Assembly (NCBI GenBank): GCA_963748485.1
Contig: CAVVJF010000022.1
Span: 372,001-436,000, forward strand
Reading direction: 5' to 3'
DNA: 64,000 nt
Source of the DNA: DASRWT01 sp963748485
GTDB lineage: Bacteria; Methylomirabilota; Methylomirabilia; Rokubacteriales; CSP1-6
The position numbers and the translations under genes were made by a program. The notes beneath the pieces were generated by a model. The model was not told the origin of the DNA. It made no database searches and saw only the letters and a program-made list of their open reading frames with translations. Positions 27,202 to 35,341 of the stretch are shown here, piece after piece (within the stretch, counting starts at the first letter, position 1; every line of letters begins with the position of its first letter).

Positions 27202-28263
27202 TCACGACGCCGGGAGCGTGACGACCCCATGCCCCGCCGCGGACCGCTGCGCGGCGGCGACGATCTCGAGCCCCACCACCGCGTCGTCGGGGTCGACCGG
27301 CGGCGGGGCGCCGTGTCGCAGCGAGGAAACGACCCCGGCGTAGTAGCGCTGATAGGCGCCCGGCTCGCTTCGCACGAGGCTTGCCGCGTCGCCGCCGCCG
27401 AGCAGGCCCCAGCGTGCCGGTGGCTCCACGCCCCAGTCGGGGTGATCTGGCCGCACCCCCACGAGCAGCGCGGCCTCCTGTCCGTCCGCCTGCACCTTCA
27501 CGTACGCGCCGCGCGTGCCGAGCGCGCGCAGACGCGGGCCGAGCTGCCCGGCCACGGCATTCGCCCAGAGGTGCGAGCGGACTCCGGAGGCGTGCGTGAG
27601 CGCCAGGAACACGTCGTCGTCCACGTTGATCCCCGCACGCCGCCGGTCGAGCTCCGCGTACACGCGCGCCACCGGCCCGAACAAGTGCAGCGCCTGGTCG
27701 ACGAGATGACTGCCCAGGTCGTACAGGAGCCCCCCGGCGCCGCCGGGCGCGTCGCTCTCGCGCCAGCCGCCCGTCGGCAGGGGACGCCAGCGCTCGTATC
27801 GGGACTCGAACCGGAACACGTCGCCCAGCGCCCCCTCGGCGATGAGGCGCCGCAGGGTCAGGATGTCGCTGTCCCAGCGCCGCTGGTGATACACGCTCAG
27901 GAACACGCCGCGGCGACGCGCCTCGGTGACGACGCGCCGGGCCTCATCGGCGGTCGGCGCGAAGGGCTTGTCCACCACCACCGCCAGCCCGGCCGTCAGC
28001 GCGGCCAGCGCCAGCGGGACGTGCGTGGAGTTCGGGGTCGCGATCACCACAAGATCGTGGCCGGCGGGGTCTGCGAAGATCGCATCGACGCGATCGACGA
28101 CGCGCGCCGCCGGGTGCTCGCGCCGCGCGCGCTCGCGCCGCCCAGGGCTCGCGGTGACGATCGTCACGAGGCCGAGACCCGGGGTGGCGGCGATCGTGGG
28201 CGCGTGGAAGCACGCGCCGGCCAGGCCGTAGCCGAGGAGCGCGACGCGGAGGGCGCCGCTCAC
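27202..28263 (-). CDS. Gfo/Idh/MocA family oxidoreductase
   Basis: An NAD(P)-dependent sugar-type dehydrogenase, 353 aa. The Rossmann motif LLGYGLAGACFHAP starts a few residues in, the family motif appears as VVVDKPFAPTADEA, and the C-terminal half has the beta-sheet substrate domain with GGLLYDLGSHLVDQALHLFG. GTG 28263 is chosen because it forms a GTGA overlap with the glycosyltransferase stop; the frame is open further upstream but lacks family similarity. It is last in a four-gene minus-strand operon of sugar genes, so it probably oxidises or reduces an activated sugar or cyclitol. The substrate cannot be read from sequence. Confidence 0.88.
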   Translation of the reverse strand: MSGALRVALLGYGLAGACFHAPTIAATPGLGLVTIVTASPGRRERARREHPAARVVDRVDAIFADPAGHDLVVIATPNSTHVPLALAALTAGLAVVVDKPFAPTADEARRVVTEARRRGVFLSVYHQRRWDSDILTLRRLIAEGALGDVFRFESRYERWRPLPTGGWRESDAPGGAGGLLYDLGSHLVDQALHLFGPVARVYAELDRRRAGINVDDDVFLALTHASGVRSHLWANAVAGQLGPRLRALGTRGAYVKVQADGQEAALLVGVRPDHPDWGVEPPARWGLLGGGDAASLVRSEPGAYQRYYAGVVSSLRHGAPPPVDPDDAVVGLEIVAAAQRSAAGHGVVTLPAS

Positions 28264-29258
28264 CGACTCACGGTCAGGCCCAGGGCCTTCTGCACGCGGT
28301 AGCGATACCAGCGGACCCGTCGGCTGACCCATTCGAGCCCGCGCGAGCCGAGAGTCGCCCGGCCCAGCGCTTCGGCCACGTGCGGCGCTGACTCAGGAAA
28401 GAGCCGGAGCAGCCGGCCCGCCGAACGCGCCGCCGCGACGCCCTCTCCACCCCCACGCGCCACGGCACGCTCGATGCGGCATTGCTCCACCCGCAGCACC
28501 AGGAGCAGGTGCCAGCGCCGATAGGCACGGCGGCCGCACGCCGCCGTGATCGTGTGCCGCCACTTCTCCGCGAGGATCGCGGCGTCCCGGGCCAGGAAGT
28601 CAGGGTTACGCGAGAGCTGGGGACCGTGGCGCTCGTGGCGGATCAGGAGCGCGTGGGTCGCGCCGGCGAACGCCGTACGCTGCGCCAGGCGCATCCAGAG
28701 GTCGCGGTCCTCGGTGGCGCGCAGGCGCTCGTCGACCCCACCGGCCTCGACCAGGACCGCCCGCCGGATCAGGGCGCTCGACACGAAGGGATTCCATCCC
28801 CCCACCAGGTCGCAGAACACCCGGCCCTGCTTCAGCTCGCCGCTCTCGAGCTCCGCGCCGGATGGCGCGTCGCGCCGGCGGGCGCGGCAATACACGACGT
28901 CCGCCTCGGGTCGCGACGCGGCAAAGGCGAGCTGCCGCTCGAGATAGTCAGGCGTCCACTCGTTGTCGTCGTCGAGGAAGGCCAGCCATTCGCCCCGCGC
29001 CAGCCCGACGGCGGTGTTGCGGGTGCGGCTGATCCCGTGGTTCCGCTGGTGCCGGACCCGATGCAGGCGTCGATCGTCCACGCCCGCCAGCACGTGGGGT
29101 GTGTCGTCCGTGGACCCGTCGTCGACGACCAGCAGCTCAAAGTCCTGGAACGTCTGGGCGAGGGCGCTGCGGATGGCCCGGCCCACGAGGTGGGCGCGAT
29201 TCCAGGTCGAGATCGCGACGCTCACCCGCGGCGCGGGTCCACCCGGCGGCGCGCCCAT
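28260..29258 (-). CDS. Family 2 glycosyltransferase
   Basis: A GT-A fold glycosyltransferase, 332 aa. The N-terminus has VSVAISTWNRAHLVGRAI and LLVVDDGSTDDTP (nucleotide-sugar binding). The metal-binding DxD is in LAFLDDDNEWTPDY, and the acceptor region includes the 'TEDRDLWMRLAQ' pattern typical of GT2 enzymes. The ~90-residue C-terminal tail is basic and could be membrane-associated. It transfers a sugar to a cell-surface glycan (family knowledge; acceptor unknown). It sits between the HldE-like kinase and the oxidoreductase, overlapping the latter by 4 bp (GTGA). Confidence 0.88.
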   Translation of the reverse strand: MGAPPGGPAPRVSVAISTWNRAHLVGRAIRSALAQTFQDFELLVVDDGSTDDTPHVLAGVDDRRLHRVRHQRNHGISRTRNTAVGLARGEWLAFLDDDNEWTPDYLERQLAFAASRPEADVVYCRARRRDAPSGAELESGELKQGRVFCDLVGGWNPFVSSALIRRAVLVEAGGVDERLRATEDRDLWMRLAQRTAFAGATHALLIRHERHGPQLSRNPDFLARDAAILAEKWRHTITAACGRRAYRRWHLLLVLRVEQCRIERAVARGGGEGVAAARSAGRLLRLFPESAPHVAEALGRATLGSRGLEWVSRRVRWYRYRVQKALGLTVSR

Positions 29259-29277
29259 GGGCGCTACTCCCGCGACC

Positions 29278-30321
29278 TCACGCGAGCAGCTCGGCGACGA
29301 GGCGCTCGACGGCCTCCGCCTCGACGGGGGAGCGATTGCCGACGGTCCGCACGGCGAGCGCGCCGGCCGCGCTGCCCAGGACGCCTACCACGTCCAGCGG
29401 CAGTCCGGCGGCGGCGCATGGGGCCGAAACCGCCAGATACGCGTCGCCTGCGCCCATCCGATCGACGACGTCGCGCGTGAGGGCGGGCACCTCCCACACG
29501 GCCCCATCCGCGCCTGACACCAGCACCCCCTCGTGCGCGCGCGTCAGGGACATCGTGGCGCACTTGACGCGCGCCCGCAGCGCGCCCGCCAGCTCCGCCG
29601 GCGGACTCCAGCGGTCGCGCAGGGCCAGTCTGGCCTCGCCCTCGTCGACGCACAGGTAGTCGGCGCGCGGATACCGCGTGATCACGTGGAAGCCGAGGTT
29701 CGCCGGATTCGCCTGGGTGTTCACCGCGAGGTATCGGCTGCGCGCCACGAGCAGATCGACGGCGCGTGGGCCGAGGAAGCCGTGGCCATAGTCGGTGACG
29801 ATGACGACGTCGTACGCGGGCAGCGCCGATTCGAGGTGCCCGAGCATCTGCTCCTCGAGCGCGGGGGGCAGGGGCGTGTCGTCCATCGCGGCCACCTCGA
29901 ACAGCTTGCGGAGCGGGGGCTCGGAGACGTACCGGCGCTTGGTGATGGTCGGGGCCCCCTCGCGGATGACGAAGTGGGGCGAGACGTTCCGCTTGAGCCG
30001 TCCGCGAATGAACGCCTCCTGCGAATCGTCGGCGCCGAGGCCAGCAACCAGGTCGACCTCGCCGCAGAACCCGGCCACGTGGTTGGCGCAGGCCAGCGCC
30101 CCGCCCGCCTGGCGCTCAAGCCTAACGTGCTTCGTGGAGATCACTGCGTCTTTGGGGGCCTTGCCCAGGGGCACGCAGTAGCTGTACTCGTCGATGATCG
30201 CCTCGCCGATGACGAGAACTTTCAGTCGCCGAAGGGCGGCCAGCGTGTCGCGCACCACCGGGGAGGCGTGGCGACGCCTGAAGCCGTCAAGGAAGCGTCG
30301 CGCCCCGGGGTCGCCGGTCAC
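29278..30321 (-). CDS. PfkB-family sugar kinase, HldE/RfaE kinase-domain type
   Basis: 347 aa. It starts at GTG 30321, overlapping the nucleotidyltransferase stop as GTGA. The N-terminus has the ribokinase pattern VLVIGEAIIDEYSYC and RQAGGALACANHVAGFCG. The catalytic and anion-hole motif is MGAGDAYLAV near residue 300. In most bacteria the heptose-7-phosphate kinase and the nucleotidyltransferase are one protein, HldE; here they are separate adjacent genes with the nucleotidyltransferase first. The likely role is phosphorylation of a sugar 7-phosphate at C1 on the way to a nucleotide-heptose or a related sugar. The exact sugar is inference. Confidence 0.82.
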   Translation of the reverse strand: MTGDPGARRFLDGFRRRHASPVVRDTLAALRRLKVLVIGEAIIDEYSYCVPLGKAPKDAVISTKHVRLERQAGGALACANHVAGFCGEVDLVAGLGADDSQEAFIRGRLKRNVSPHFVIREGAPTITKRRYVSEPPLRKLFEVAAMDDTPLPPALEEQMLGHLESALPAYDVVIVTDYGHGFLGPRAVDLLVARSRYLAVNTQANPANLGFHVITRYPRADYLCVDEGEARLALRDRWSPPAELAGALRARVKCATMSLTRAHEGVLVSGADGAVWEVPALTRDVVDRMGAGDAYLAVSAPCAAAGLPLDVVGVLGSAAGALAVRTVGNRSPVEAEAVERLVAELLA

Positions 30322-30842
30322 GCCGAGGCCTGGCCGCCGGGCACGCGGAACGCCGCATTCAGCAGAGCCGTGGAGGAGAACACGGCCTCGTGGGTGAACC
30401 GCACGTCGCCGCCCAGCCCGCGTACCGTCGCGATCTCCTGCTGGAGCCGGACGCTCCGCCGGGCCGGGTCCTCGCCGGCTTGCCCCTTGACGTAGTAGTT
30501 CGGCCTGAGCAGCCGGATGGCTTCCACCGCGGTCGGCCAGGGGCTGATGGCCACGAGGTCGACGCACGCCAACGCGGCGAGCGCCTCCGCCCGCAGGGCC
30601 TCGGTGAAGGCCGGACGCCCCTCGCCCTTGTCGACGTACGCATCAGCCGTGATTGTGACGACGAGCAGGTCCCCCATCGCGCGCGCGGCCTGCAGATGTC
30701 GGATGTGGCCGATGTGCATCAGGTCGAAGCACCCGTGGCAGTGGACGATCTTGAGGTCGGCGCGCCGCGAGTCCTCCAGCCTGCGGGCGAGGTCATGGAG
30801 CGGCAGGATCTTGGCGACGGTCATCACGTGGCTCCGCCCCAC
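30318..30842 (-). CDS. Sugar-phosphate nucleotidyltransferase, HldE/RfaE C-domain type
   Basis: 174 aa (168 aa if ATG 30824, 'MTVAK', is used). It has the cytidylyltransferase-like signature HGCFDLMHIGHIRHLQAAR with the HxGH-type nucleotide site, followed by GDLLVVTITADAYVDKG and the late motif YYVKGQAGEDP. It activates a sugar 1-phosphate with ATP or CTP. As first gene of the minus-strand operon it is coupled by GTGA to the kinase gene, giving a split HldE arrangement. The divergent 86-bp spacer to the SRPBCC gene must hold both promoters; no convincing hexamers were seen there. Confidence 0.85.
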   Translation of the reverse strand: MGRSHVMTVAKILPLHDLARRLEDSRRADLKIVHCHGCFDLMHIGHIRHLQAARAMGDLLVVTITADAYVDKGEGRPAFTEALRAEALAALACVDLVAISPWPTAVEAIRLLRPNYYVKGQAGEDPARRSVRLQQEIATVRGLGGDVRFTHEAVFSSTALLNAAFRVPGGQASA

Positions 30843-30928
30843 GGTGCATCGACGTCGCCGTTCCTGTCAACGGGCCGGCGCGGGGACTCGACGAGAGGGC
30901 GGCACTGTGCGACCCTCGGCGCGGAACG

Positions 30929-31663
30929 GTGATACCGCCCGCCGCCCAGGTCCGATTGCTCGCCGCCGTCTCGGCACTCGCCGCCCACCTCCTCGGCGGT
31001 GCCCCCCCGGCGTGGGCTCAGCCCGCGGCGCCGACGGTGGCGGTGGAGACCCGCGCGATTCCCGGCCGCGACGTCAAGCAGGTCACCGCGCGGGGCCGCA
31101 TCGACGCGCCGCCTCATGTTGTCCACGCGGTGATTGCCAACCTCGAGGGATATTCCGGCTTCATGCCTTACGTGAAGGAGAGTCGGGTGCTGAGCCGGGA
31201 CACGTCGGGCGATGCGCAAAACTATCAGCGCCCCTCCTTCGGGATGCCGTTCGTCCAGGACCGCCACTACGTCATCCGCATCACCGAGCGGGCATACCGC
31301 GATGCGGAGCGCCGGCGTGCCTGGGCCTTCGTCTGGCGACTCGAGGATGGGCTGCCGTCGGACGCCAGGACCGGCGCCGTGCGAGTGTCGGTGAACAGCG
31401 GCTACTGGGATGTGCGGCCGGTGGCGGACGCCGAAGGCGCGACCGACCTCCGCTATTGCGTATTCACCGATCCGGCCGGCTCGCTGCCGAAATGGCTGGT
31501 CGGTCTGGCGAACACGGAAGGAATCCCCCAGCTGTTCGCAGCGGTGTCGGCCGCCGCCAAGAGCGCCCGCTATGCATCGCTACCGGCGCCGGCTCCGGCA
31601 ACCCCGCTCGCCGAGCGACCGTCGCTCGGCGACTGCGCCGACACGACCCCGCCCTTCCGCTAG
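30929..31663 (+). CDS. Secreted SRPBCC (START-like) domain protein
   Basis: 244 aa, starting at GTG 30929. Residues 1-30 form a signal peptide ending PAWA. The mature part is a START/polyketide-cyclase-like ligand-binding fold (VTARGRIDAPPHVVHAVIANLEGYSGFMPYVKESRVL ... AGSLPKWLVGLANTEGIPQL). Such domains bind hydrophobic ligands; a periplasmic member could carry lipids or quinones. Neighbours are not obviously related. No catalytic assignment is possible. Confidence 0.75.
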   Translation: MIPPAAQVRLLAAVSALAAHLLGGAPPAWAQPAAPTVAVETRAIPGRDVKQVTARGRIDAPPHVVHAVIANLEGYSGFMPYVKESRVLSRDTSGDAQNYQRPSFGMPFVQDRHYVIRITERAYRDAERRRAWAFVWRLEDGLPSDARTGAVRVSVNSGYWDVRPVADAEGATDLRYCVFTDPAGSLPKWLVGLANTEGIPQLFAAVSAAAKSARYASLPAPAPATPLAERPSLGDCADTTPPFR

Positions 31664-31667
31664 GCCT

Positions 31668-32531
31668 TCAAGACCTGGTCAACGCCCAGGGCTTTCCATC
31701 CAGGTGGAGCGTCTTGTCACGCACGCTGATGACATAGAGGATCTCGTCCTCGTCGCTGGGCTTGAGGACGAGCAGCGGCTGGTCCTTCGTGGAAACCGCG
31801 ATGCGCCAGAAGCCGACCTTCTTCGTCCGGCTCGGCCGTGACCGGGTTTCGCTGCGGATCGAGATCCGCGTGAAGGACTGGTCGTCCAGCGTGAAGATCT
31901 TGCTCGCGCCGAGCTTGATGGCGATCCGGCGCTCGTAGTACGTCGAGCCGCCGGAGTAGTCGGAATCCCGCGCGTTCGTCTCGTAGACGAGCTCGGTTCC
32001 CGCCAAGCGATCGGTCCACTGCTTCACCATGGCTTCGTCCGGCCCAACCGGAGGCGTGGCGGGCACGGCGCGTGGAGCGGGCGGGGGAGCGGGAGCCCGG
32101 GGCGCCGCGGGCGCCGGGGCGGCCGCGTGCCGGGCGAAGTAGAAGTCCTGCACCCAGCGCTCGCGGCCATCGTCGAAGGCCGGCGTGAGCGTGAGGCCGG
32201 TATCCGTCACGGAGGCCCGGAAGCGCACCTGCTGGCGCGGCTTCAGGATGAGCAAGGTCCCCGCCGCGCCGTTCGGGCGAGCGGGATCGATGAACGAGCC
32301 GTACAAGGTGTAGGGACCGCCGTCGAAGCGGAGCTCCCCATCGAGCCGGATGCCCGATCCGTACTCGGCGCCGACGGCCAACGTCAGCGTCGGCTTCCCG
32401 CCGCTCAGGCGGTTGATCAGATTCAGCGTGTCGGTCTGGCTCACGGGCACCGTCATCGCCGGCGCCCCTCGGGTCTTCAGACGGAAGTCGCCGGCGAACT
32501 TGCGGGCGGGGTGAGCGGGGTCGAGGGTCAT
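31668..32531 (-). CDS. Hypothetical two-domain protein
   Basis: 287 aa, family not recognised. ATG 32531 follows a GGAGGTGTG ribosome site. There are two compact beta-rich halves (residues ~1-130 and ~170-287) joined by a proline/alanine linker (~135-165). The first half looks like a small beta-barrel (YTLYGSFIDPARP; RQQVRFRASVTD). The second contains STYYERRIAIKLGASKIFTLDD. No signal peptide or membrane helix was seen. It is convergent with the SRPBCC gene, only 4 bp away, and divergent from the YhhN-type gene. Confidence 0.6.
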   Translation of the reverse strand: MTLDPAHPARKFAGDFRLKTRGAPAMTVPVSQTDTLNLINRLSGGKPTLTLAVGAEYGSGIRLDGELRFDGGPYTLYGSFIDPARPNGAAGTLLILKPRQQVRFRASVTDTGLTLTPAFDDGRERWVQDFYFARHAAAPAPAAPRAPAPPPAPRAVPATPPVGPDEAMVKQWTDRLAGTELVYETNARDSDYSGGSTYYERRIAIKLGASKIFTLDDQSFTRISIRSETRSRPSRTKKVGFWRIAVSTKDQPLLVLKPSDEDEILYVISVRDKTLHLDGKPWALTRS

Positions 32532-32579
32532 GGCTCACACCTCCGAGGCTGTCGTAGTATTGCATGCGACGACCAGCCC

Positions 32580-33320
32580 ATGAACACGCTCACGTTCGGG
32601 CGTCTGCGGAACTTCGACGCGCTGGACCGGTGGCTCCTCCTTCTGTCCATCGTGAGCAGTGTCGCCTATCTCGCCACGCGAGGGATTCAGCCGTTTCCCG
32701 GGAGCGCCGTCCTGAAGGCGCTCGGGATGGCGCCGCTGGCGGTGCTGACCTTCCGTGTTCTCGAGAAGGGCGCGCGCCCGGCCGTCGAGGTGACGGGAGC
32801 CGGCGTGCGCGACGGCCATCTCCTGGCGGCCGCGCTGGCCCTCTCGTGTGTTGGCGACGTGCTCCTGCACCTGGGGTTCCGCCGCTATTTCGGTCTGGGC
32901 CTCGTCGCGTTCTTCCTCGCGCACGTCGCGTACATCGCACTCTTCGTCCGGAGCTGGCCCCGCCCGCTGCGTCCCCGCCGGCTGGATTTGTTGCTGGCGG
33001 CGGCCGTGCTCGTCTACAGCGTGGTCGTGACCGGCTGGCTGTCGAGCCGCCTGGGCGGATATGCGCTCCCGGTGATCGCCTACAGCCTCGCGATCACCGC
33101 GATGGCGCTCTCGGCGATCCTCGCGGGGTTCTCGACGCCCCTCGTCTGGATGGGCGCGATGCTGTTCATGCTCTCGGATTCTCTCATCGCCGCCGGTCGA
33201 TTCAGGACGGTGCTGCCGCTCGGTGCCTATCTGATCTGGCCGACGTACTATCTCGCCCAGTACGGCATCGCCATCGGTTTTTTACGGGAGAAAGCCGGCG
33301 ACCGCTCACCGGAAGGGTAG
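32580..33320 (+). CDS. YhhN-family membrane protein (lysoplasmalogenase-like)
   Basis: 246 aa with about eight predicted membrane helices. The YhhN/TMEM86 pattern is clear: 'LKALGMAPLAVLTFRVLE', 'ALSCVGDVLLHLG', 'LAHVAYIALFVRS', 'MLFMLSDSLIAAGRF' and 'WPTYYLAQYGIAIG', including the conserved Asp residues of the family. Eukaryotic TMEM86B hydrolyses lysoplasmalogens; bacterial substrates are uncertain. ATG 32580 has no Shine-Dalgarno; a TAGTAT hexamer lies at 32555-32560. Confidence 0.82.
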   Translation: MNTLTFGRLRNFDALDRWLLLLSIVSSVAYLATRGIQPFPGSAVLKALGMAPLAVLTFRVLEKGARPAVEVTGAGVRDGHLLAAALALSCVGDVLLHLGFRRYFGLGLVAFFLAHVAYIALFVRSWPRPLRPRRLDLLLAAAVLVYSVVVTGWLSSRLGGYALPVIAYSLAITAMALSAILAGFSTPLVWMGAMLFMLSDSLIAAGRFRTVLPLGAYLIWPTYYLAQYGIAIGFLREKAGDRSPEG

Positions 33321-33326
33321 GGCCCC

Positions 33327-34568
33327 TCAGCGGGGCGCGCGACGGGCGGCCTGATCCAGGTCGGGCACGGCGCCCGCGGCGGGAGACAGCAGCGGCGACT
33401 TCGTCACCTTCAGCGCGGCCGCAGCAGCCTCGTTCTCGGTGATCTTCGCCATCACCGCCTCGCGCGCCCGGTTGAAGTACTCGCGATTGGTCGCGACGAA
33501 CTCGCGGGACTGGCGCAGCTTGGCCACGTAGCCATTGATCTCCGGCACCACGTAGCGCGCCACCATGTCCCAGCTGCGCATCGTGTTCTCGGGGTTGGCC
33601 CAGTCGTGGACGAAGCCGACGACGGTGCCGAAGCCGCCGGAGCGCTCGAGGACGGCCTTGATCCGCGCCACGAGATCGTCCGGGGTGCCGATCGTGGCGA
33701 CGGCGCCGGGGGCGAAGGCCGTCCGGTCCACGGCTTCGTCAGGGGTGGTGAAGGGCACCGCGCCGGGCCGCTGCAAGGTCCCCGTGATGTACTCGTTGTG
33801 ATGCCGGAGCAGCCCGTCGCGGGCTTCCGCGCGGGCCTTCTCGCGCGTCTCCGCGATGTGCCAGCTCAGCAGCACCCGCCAGTTCTTGCGGTCGACGGTC
33901 TGGCCGTGCTTGGCCGCCGCGTCCTCCGCGAAGCCCCATTGCGTGGGCAGGGCGTTGAGGCCTTCTTCCGACAAAGACCCGATCGAAATGATGCCGATCC
34001 CGTGCTTGCCGGCCAGGGTCATGCCCGACGGACTGATCTGGGAGGCGACGGCGCAGGGCATCTCCTCTTGCAAAGGCAAGAGCTGCAGGGCAGCGTCCTT
34101 CAGCTCGAACCAATCCGACTTGACCGTCACACGTTCGCCGCGGAACAGGCGGCGGATGATACCGATGGCCTCGTCCTGGCGATCACGCAGGAGCATCGGG
34201 TCGATCCCGAGGGTGTGCGCGTCCGACGGCAGCGCTCCCGGCCCCGAGCCGAAGATCGCCCGCCCGCCGGTCATGTGATCGAGCTGCACCATACGTTGAG
34301 CGACGTTGAAGGGATGATGGTAGGGCAGGGAGACCACGCCGGTCGCGAGCTTGATGCGCTTCGATCGCTCGCCCGCCGCGGCGAGGAACATCTCCGGCGA
34401 GGCGATCATCTCCCAGCCGCTGGAGTGATGCTCGCCGCACCAGAATTCGTCATAGCCGAGCCGGTCCAGGTGCTCGACCAGGTCGAGATCCCGGCGGAGC
34501 TGCAGCATCGGATGCTCGCCGATCGGATGGTGGGGGGCGAGGAACGCCCCGAAGTTCAGGCGCGGCAT
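33327..34568 (-). CDS. LLM class flavin-dependent oxidoreductase
   Basis: A luciferase-like monooxygenase, 413 aa. ATG 34568 follows AGGAGAG and begins MPRLNFGAFLAP, the natural N-terminus; the frame extends upstream without homology. The TIM-barrel shows EHLDRLGYDEFWCGEHHSSGW, IKLATGVVSLPYHHPF, RAIFGSGPGALPSDAHTLG and the late AVATIGTPDDLVARI typical of the F420/FMN LLM family. It likely oxidises an organic compound with reduced flavin and oxygen. It is divergent from the TetR gene, so TetR might also affect it (inference). Confidence 0.88.
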   Translation of the reverse strand: MPRLNFGAFLAPHHPIGEHPMLQLRRDLDLVEHLDRLGYDEFWCGEHHSSGWEMIASPEMFLAAAGERSKRIKLATGVVSLPYHHPFNVAQRMVQLDHMTGGRAIFGSGPGALPSDAHTLGIDPMLLRDRQDEAIGIIRRLFRGERVTVKSDWFELKDAALQLLPLQEEMPCAVASQISPSGMTLAGKHGIGIISIGSLSEEGLNALPTQWGFAEDAAAKHGQTVDRKNWRVLLSWHIAETREKARAEARDGLLRHHNEYITGTLQRPGAVPFTTPDEAVDRTAFAPGAVATIGTPDDLVARIKAVLERSGGFGTVVGFVHDWANPENTMRSWDMVARYVVPEINGYVAKLRQSREFVATNREYFNRAREAVMAKITENEAAAAALKVTKSPLLSPAAGAVPDLDQAARRAPR

Positions 34569-34649
34569 GAGCGGCTCTCCTGGTCGGGTGGATAGTGCGT
34601 AACGGGATGGCGTCTCCCCCAACCGTACCACTTGGCGTGCGAATTGGCC

Positions 34650-34678
34650 TTGACGCTAAGTATCCAGATGGTTACTAT
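34650..34678 (+). promoter_or_regulatory. Sigma-70-type promoter of the tetR-RND operon
   Basis: TTGACG (34650-34655) and TACTAT (34673-34678) are separated by 17 bases, a near-consensus promoter in high-GC DNA. The predicted transcription start (~34685) is only ~6 bases before ATG 34691, so the tetR mRNA would be almost leaderless. No Shine-Dalgarno is present. Confidence 0.65.
34660..34675. promoter_or_regulatory. Operator-like palindrome between -35 and -10 of the tetR promoter
   Basis: The 16-base element GTATCCAGATGGTTAC is an imperfect inverted repeat; 12 of 16 positions are self-complementary, with arms GTAxCCA and TGGxTAC. It fills the spacer and touches the -10. A TetR dimer bound there would block RNA polymerase, implying autorepression of the efflux operon. 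This is inferred from position and symmetry. Confidence 0.55.
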
Positions 34679-34690
34679 CGGACGAAACGC

Positions 34691-35341
34691 ATGTCGACCA
34701 AAACTCGCGTCAAGCGCCTGGCCGTCGCGCACCCGCGCGACCCCGAGGGGACCCGCAACCGTATCCTCGCCGCTGCGCTCGCCGAGTTTTCTGCGGAAGG
34801 CTTCGCGGGCGCACGGGTGGCCCGCATCGCCCGGCGCGCCCGGATCAACAAGCGGATGCTCTATCACTACTTCGGCAACAAGGAGCATCTCTTCCGCGAG
34901 ATCTTCGACCGCAAGCTCCAGGAGCGAACGGCATGGATCACCGAGGCCCCGGCCGGGCTTGGCGACAGCCTCGCGTTCTGGTTCGAGATGGCCTGCGAGG
35001 ACAGCGCCTGGATCCGCCTGATCCAGTGGGAGGCCCTTGCGACCGGAGACGAACCGGTGATCCGCGAGGAGGAACGCCGGGCCTCGCTCGCGCAGGCCCT
35101 AGACGATCTGCGCGACCGGCAGCGTCGCGGTCTCGTCCCCGGGGACCTCGACGCGGGACACCTGCTCCTGACCATCCTGGGTGTCCTGACCTATCCGCTC
35201 GCCTTTCCCCAGGTGACCCGCATGGTGACGGGCAAGAGCCCCGCGGATCCCGCGTTCCGCAAGCAGCGCGCGGAGTTCCTCCACCGCTTCGCCGAGGCCC
35301 TCATCCCGCGCCGGCGCGAGCCGGCGGGAGCACGCGCGTGA
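34691..35341 (+). CDS. TetR-family transcriptional regulator
   Basis: 216 aa. The N-terminal helix-turn-helix domain (~residues 17-65) reads GTRNRILAAALAEFSAEGFAGARVARIARRARINKRMLYHYFGNKEHLF, the standard TetR pattern, and the C-terminal ligand domain is of the TetR_C type. It is the first gene of an operon with an RND adaptor and pump: its TGA overlaps the adaptor start (GTGATG). TetR proteins of this layout are normally local repressors of the efflux genes, released by the pumped compound. Confidence 0.9.
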   Translation: MSTKTRVKRLAVAHPRDPEGTRNRILAAALAEFSAEGFAGARVARIARRARINKRMLYHYFGNKEHLFREIFDRKLQERTAWITEAPAGLGDSLAFWFEMACEDSAWIRLIQWEALATGDEPVIREEERRASLAQALDDLRDRQRRGLVPGDLDAGHLLLTILGVLTYPLAFPQVTRMVTGKSPADPAFRKQRAEFLHRFAEALIPRRREPAGARA

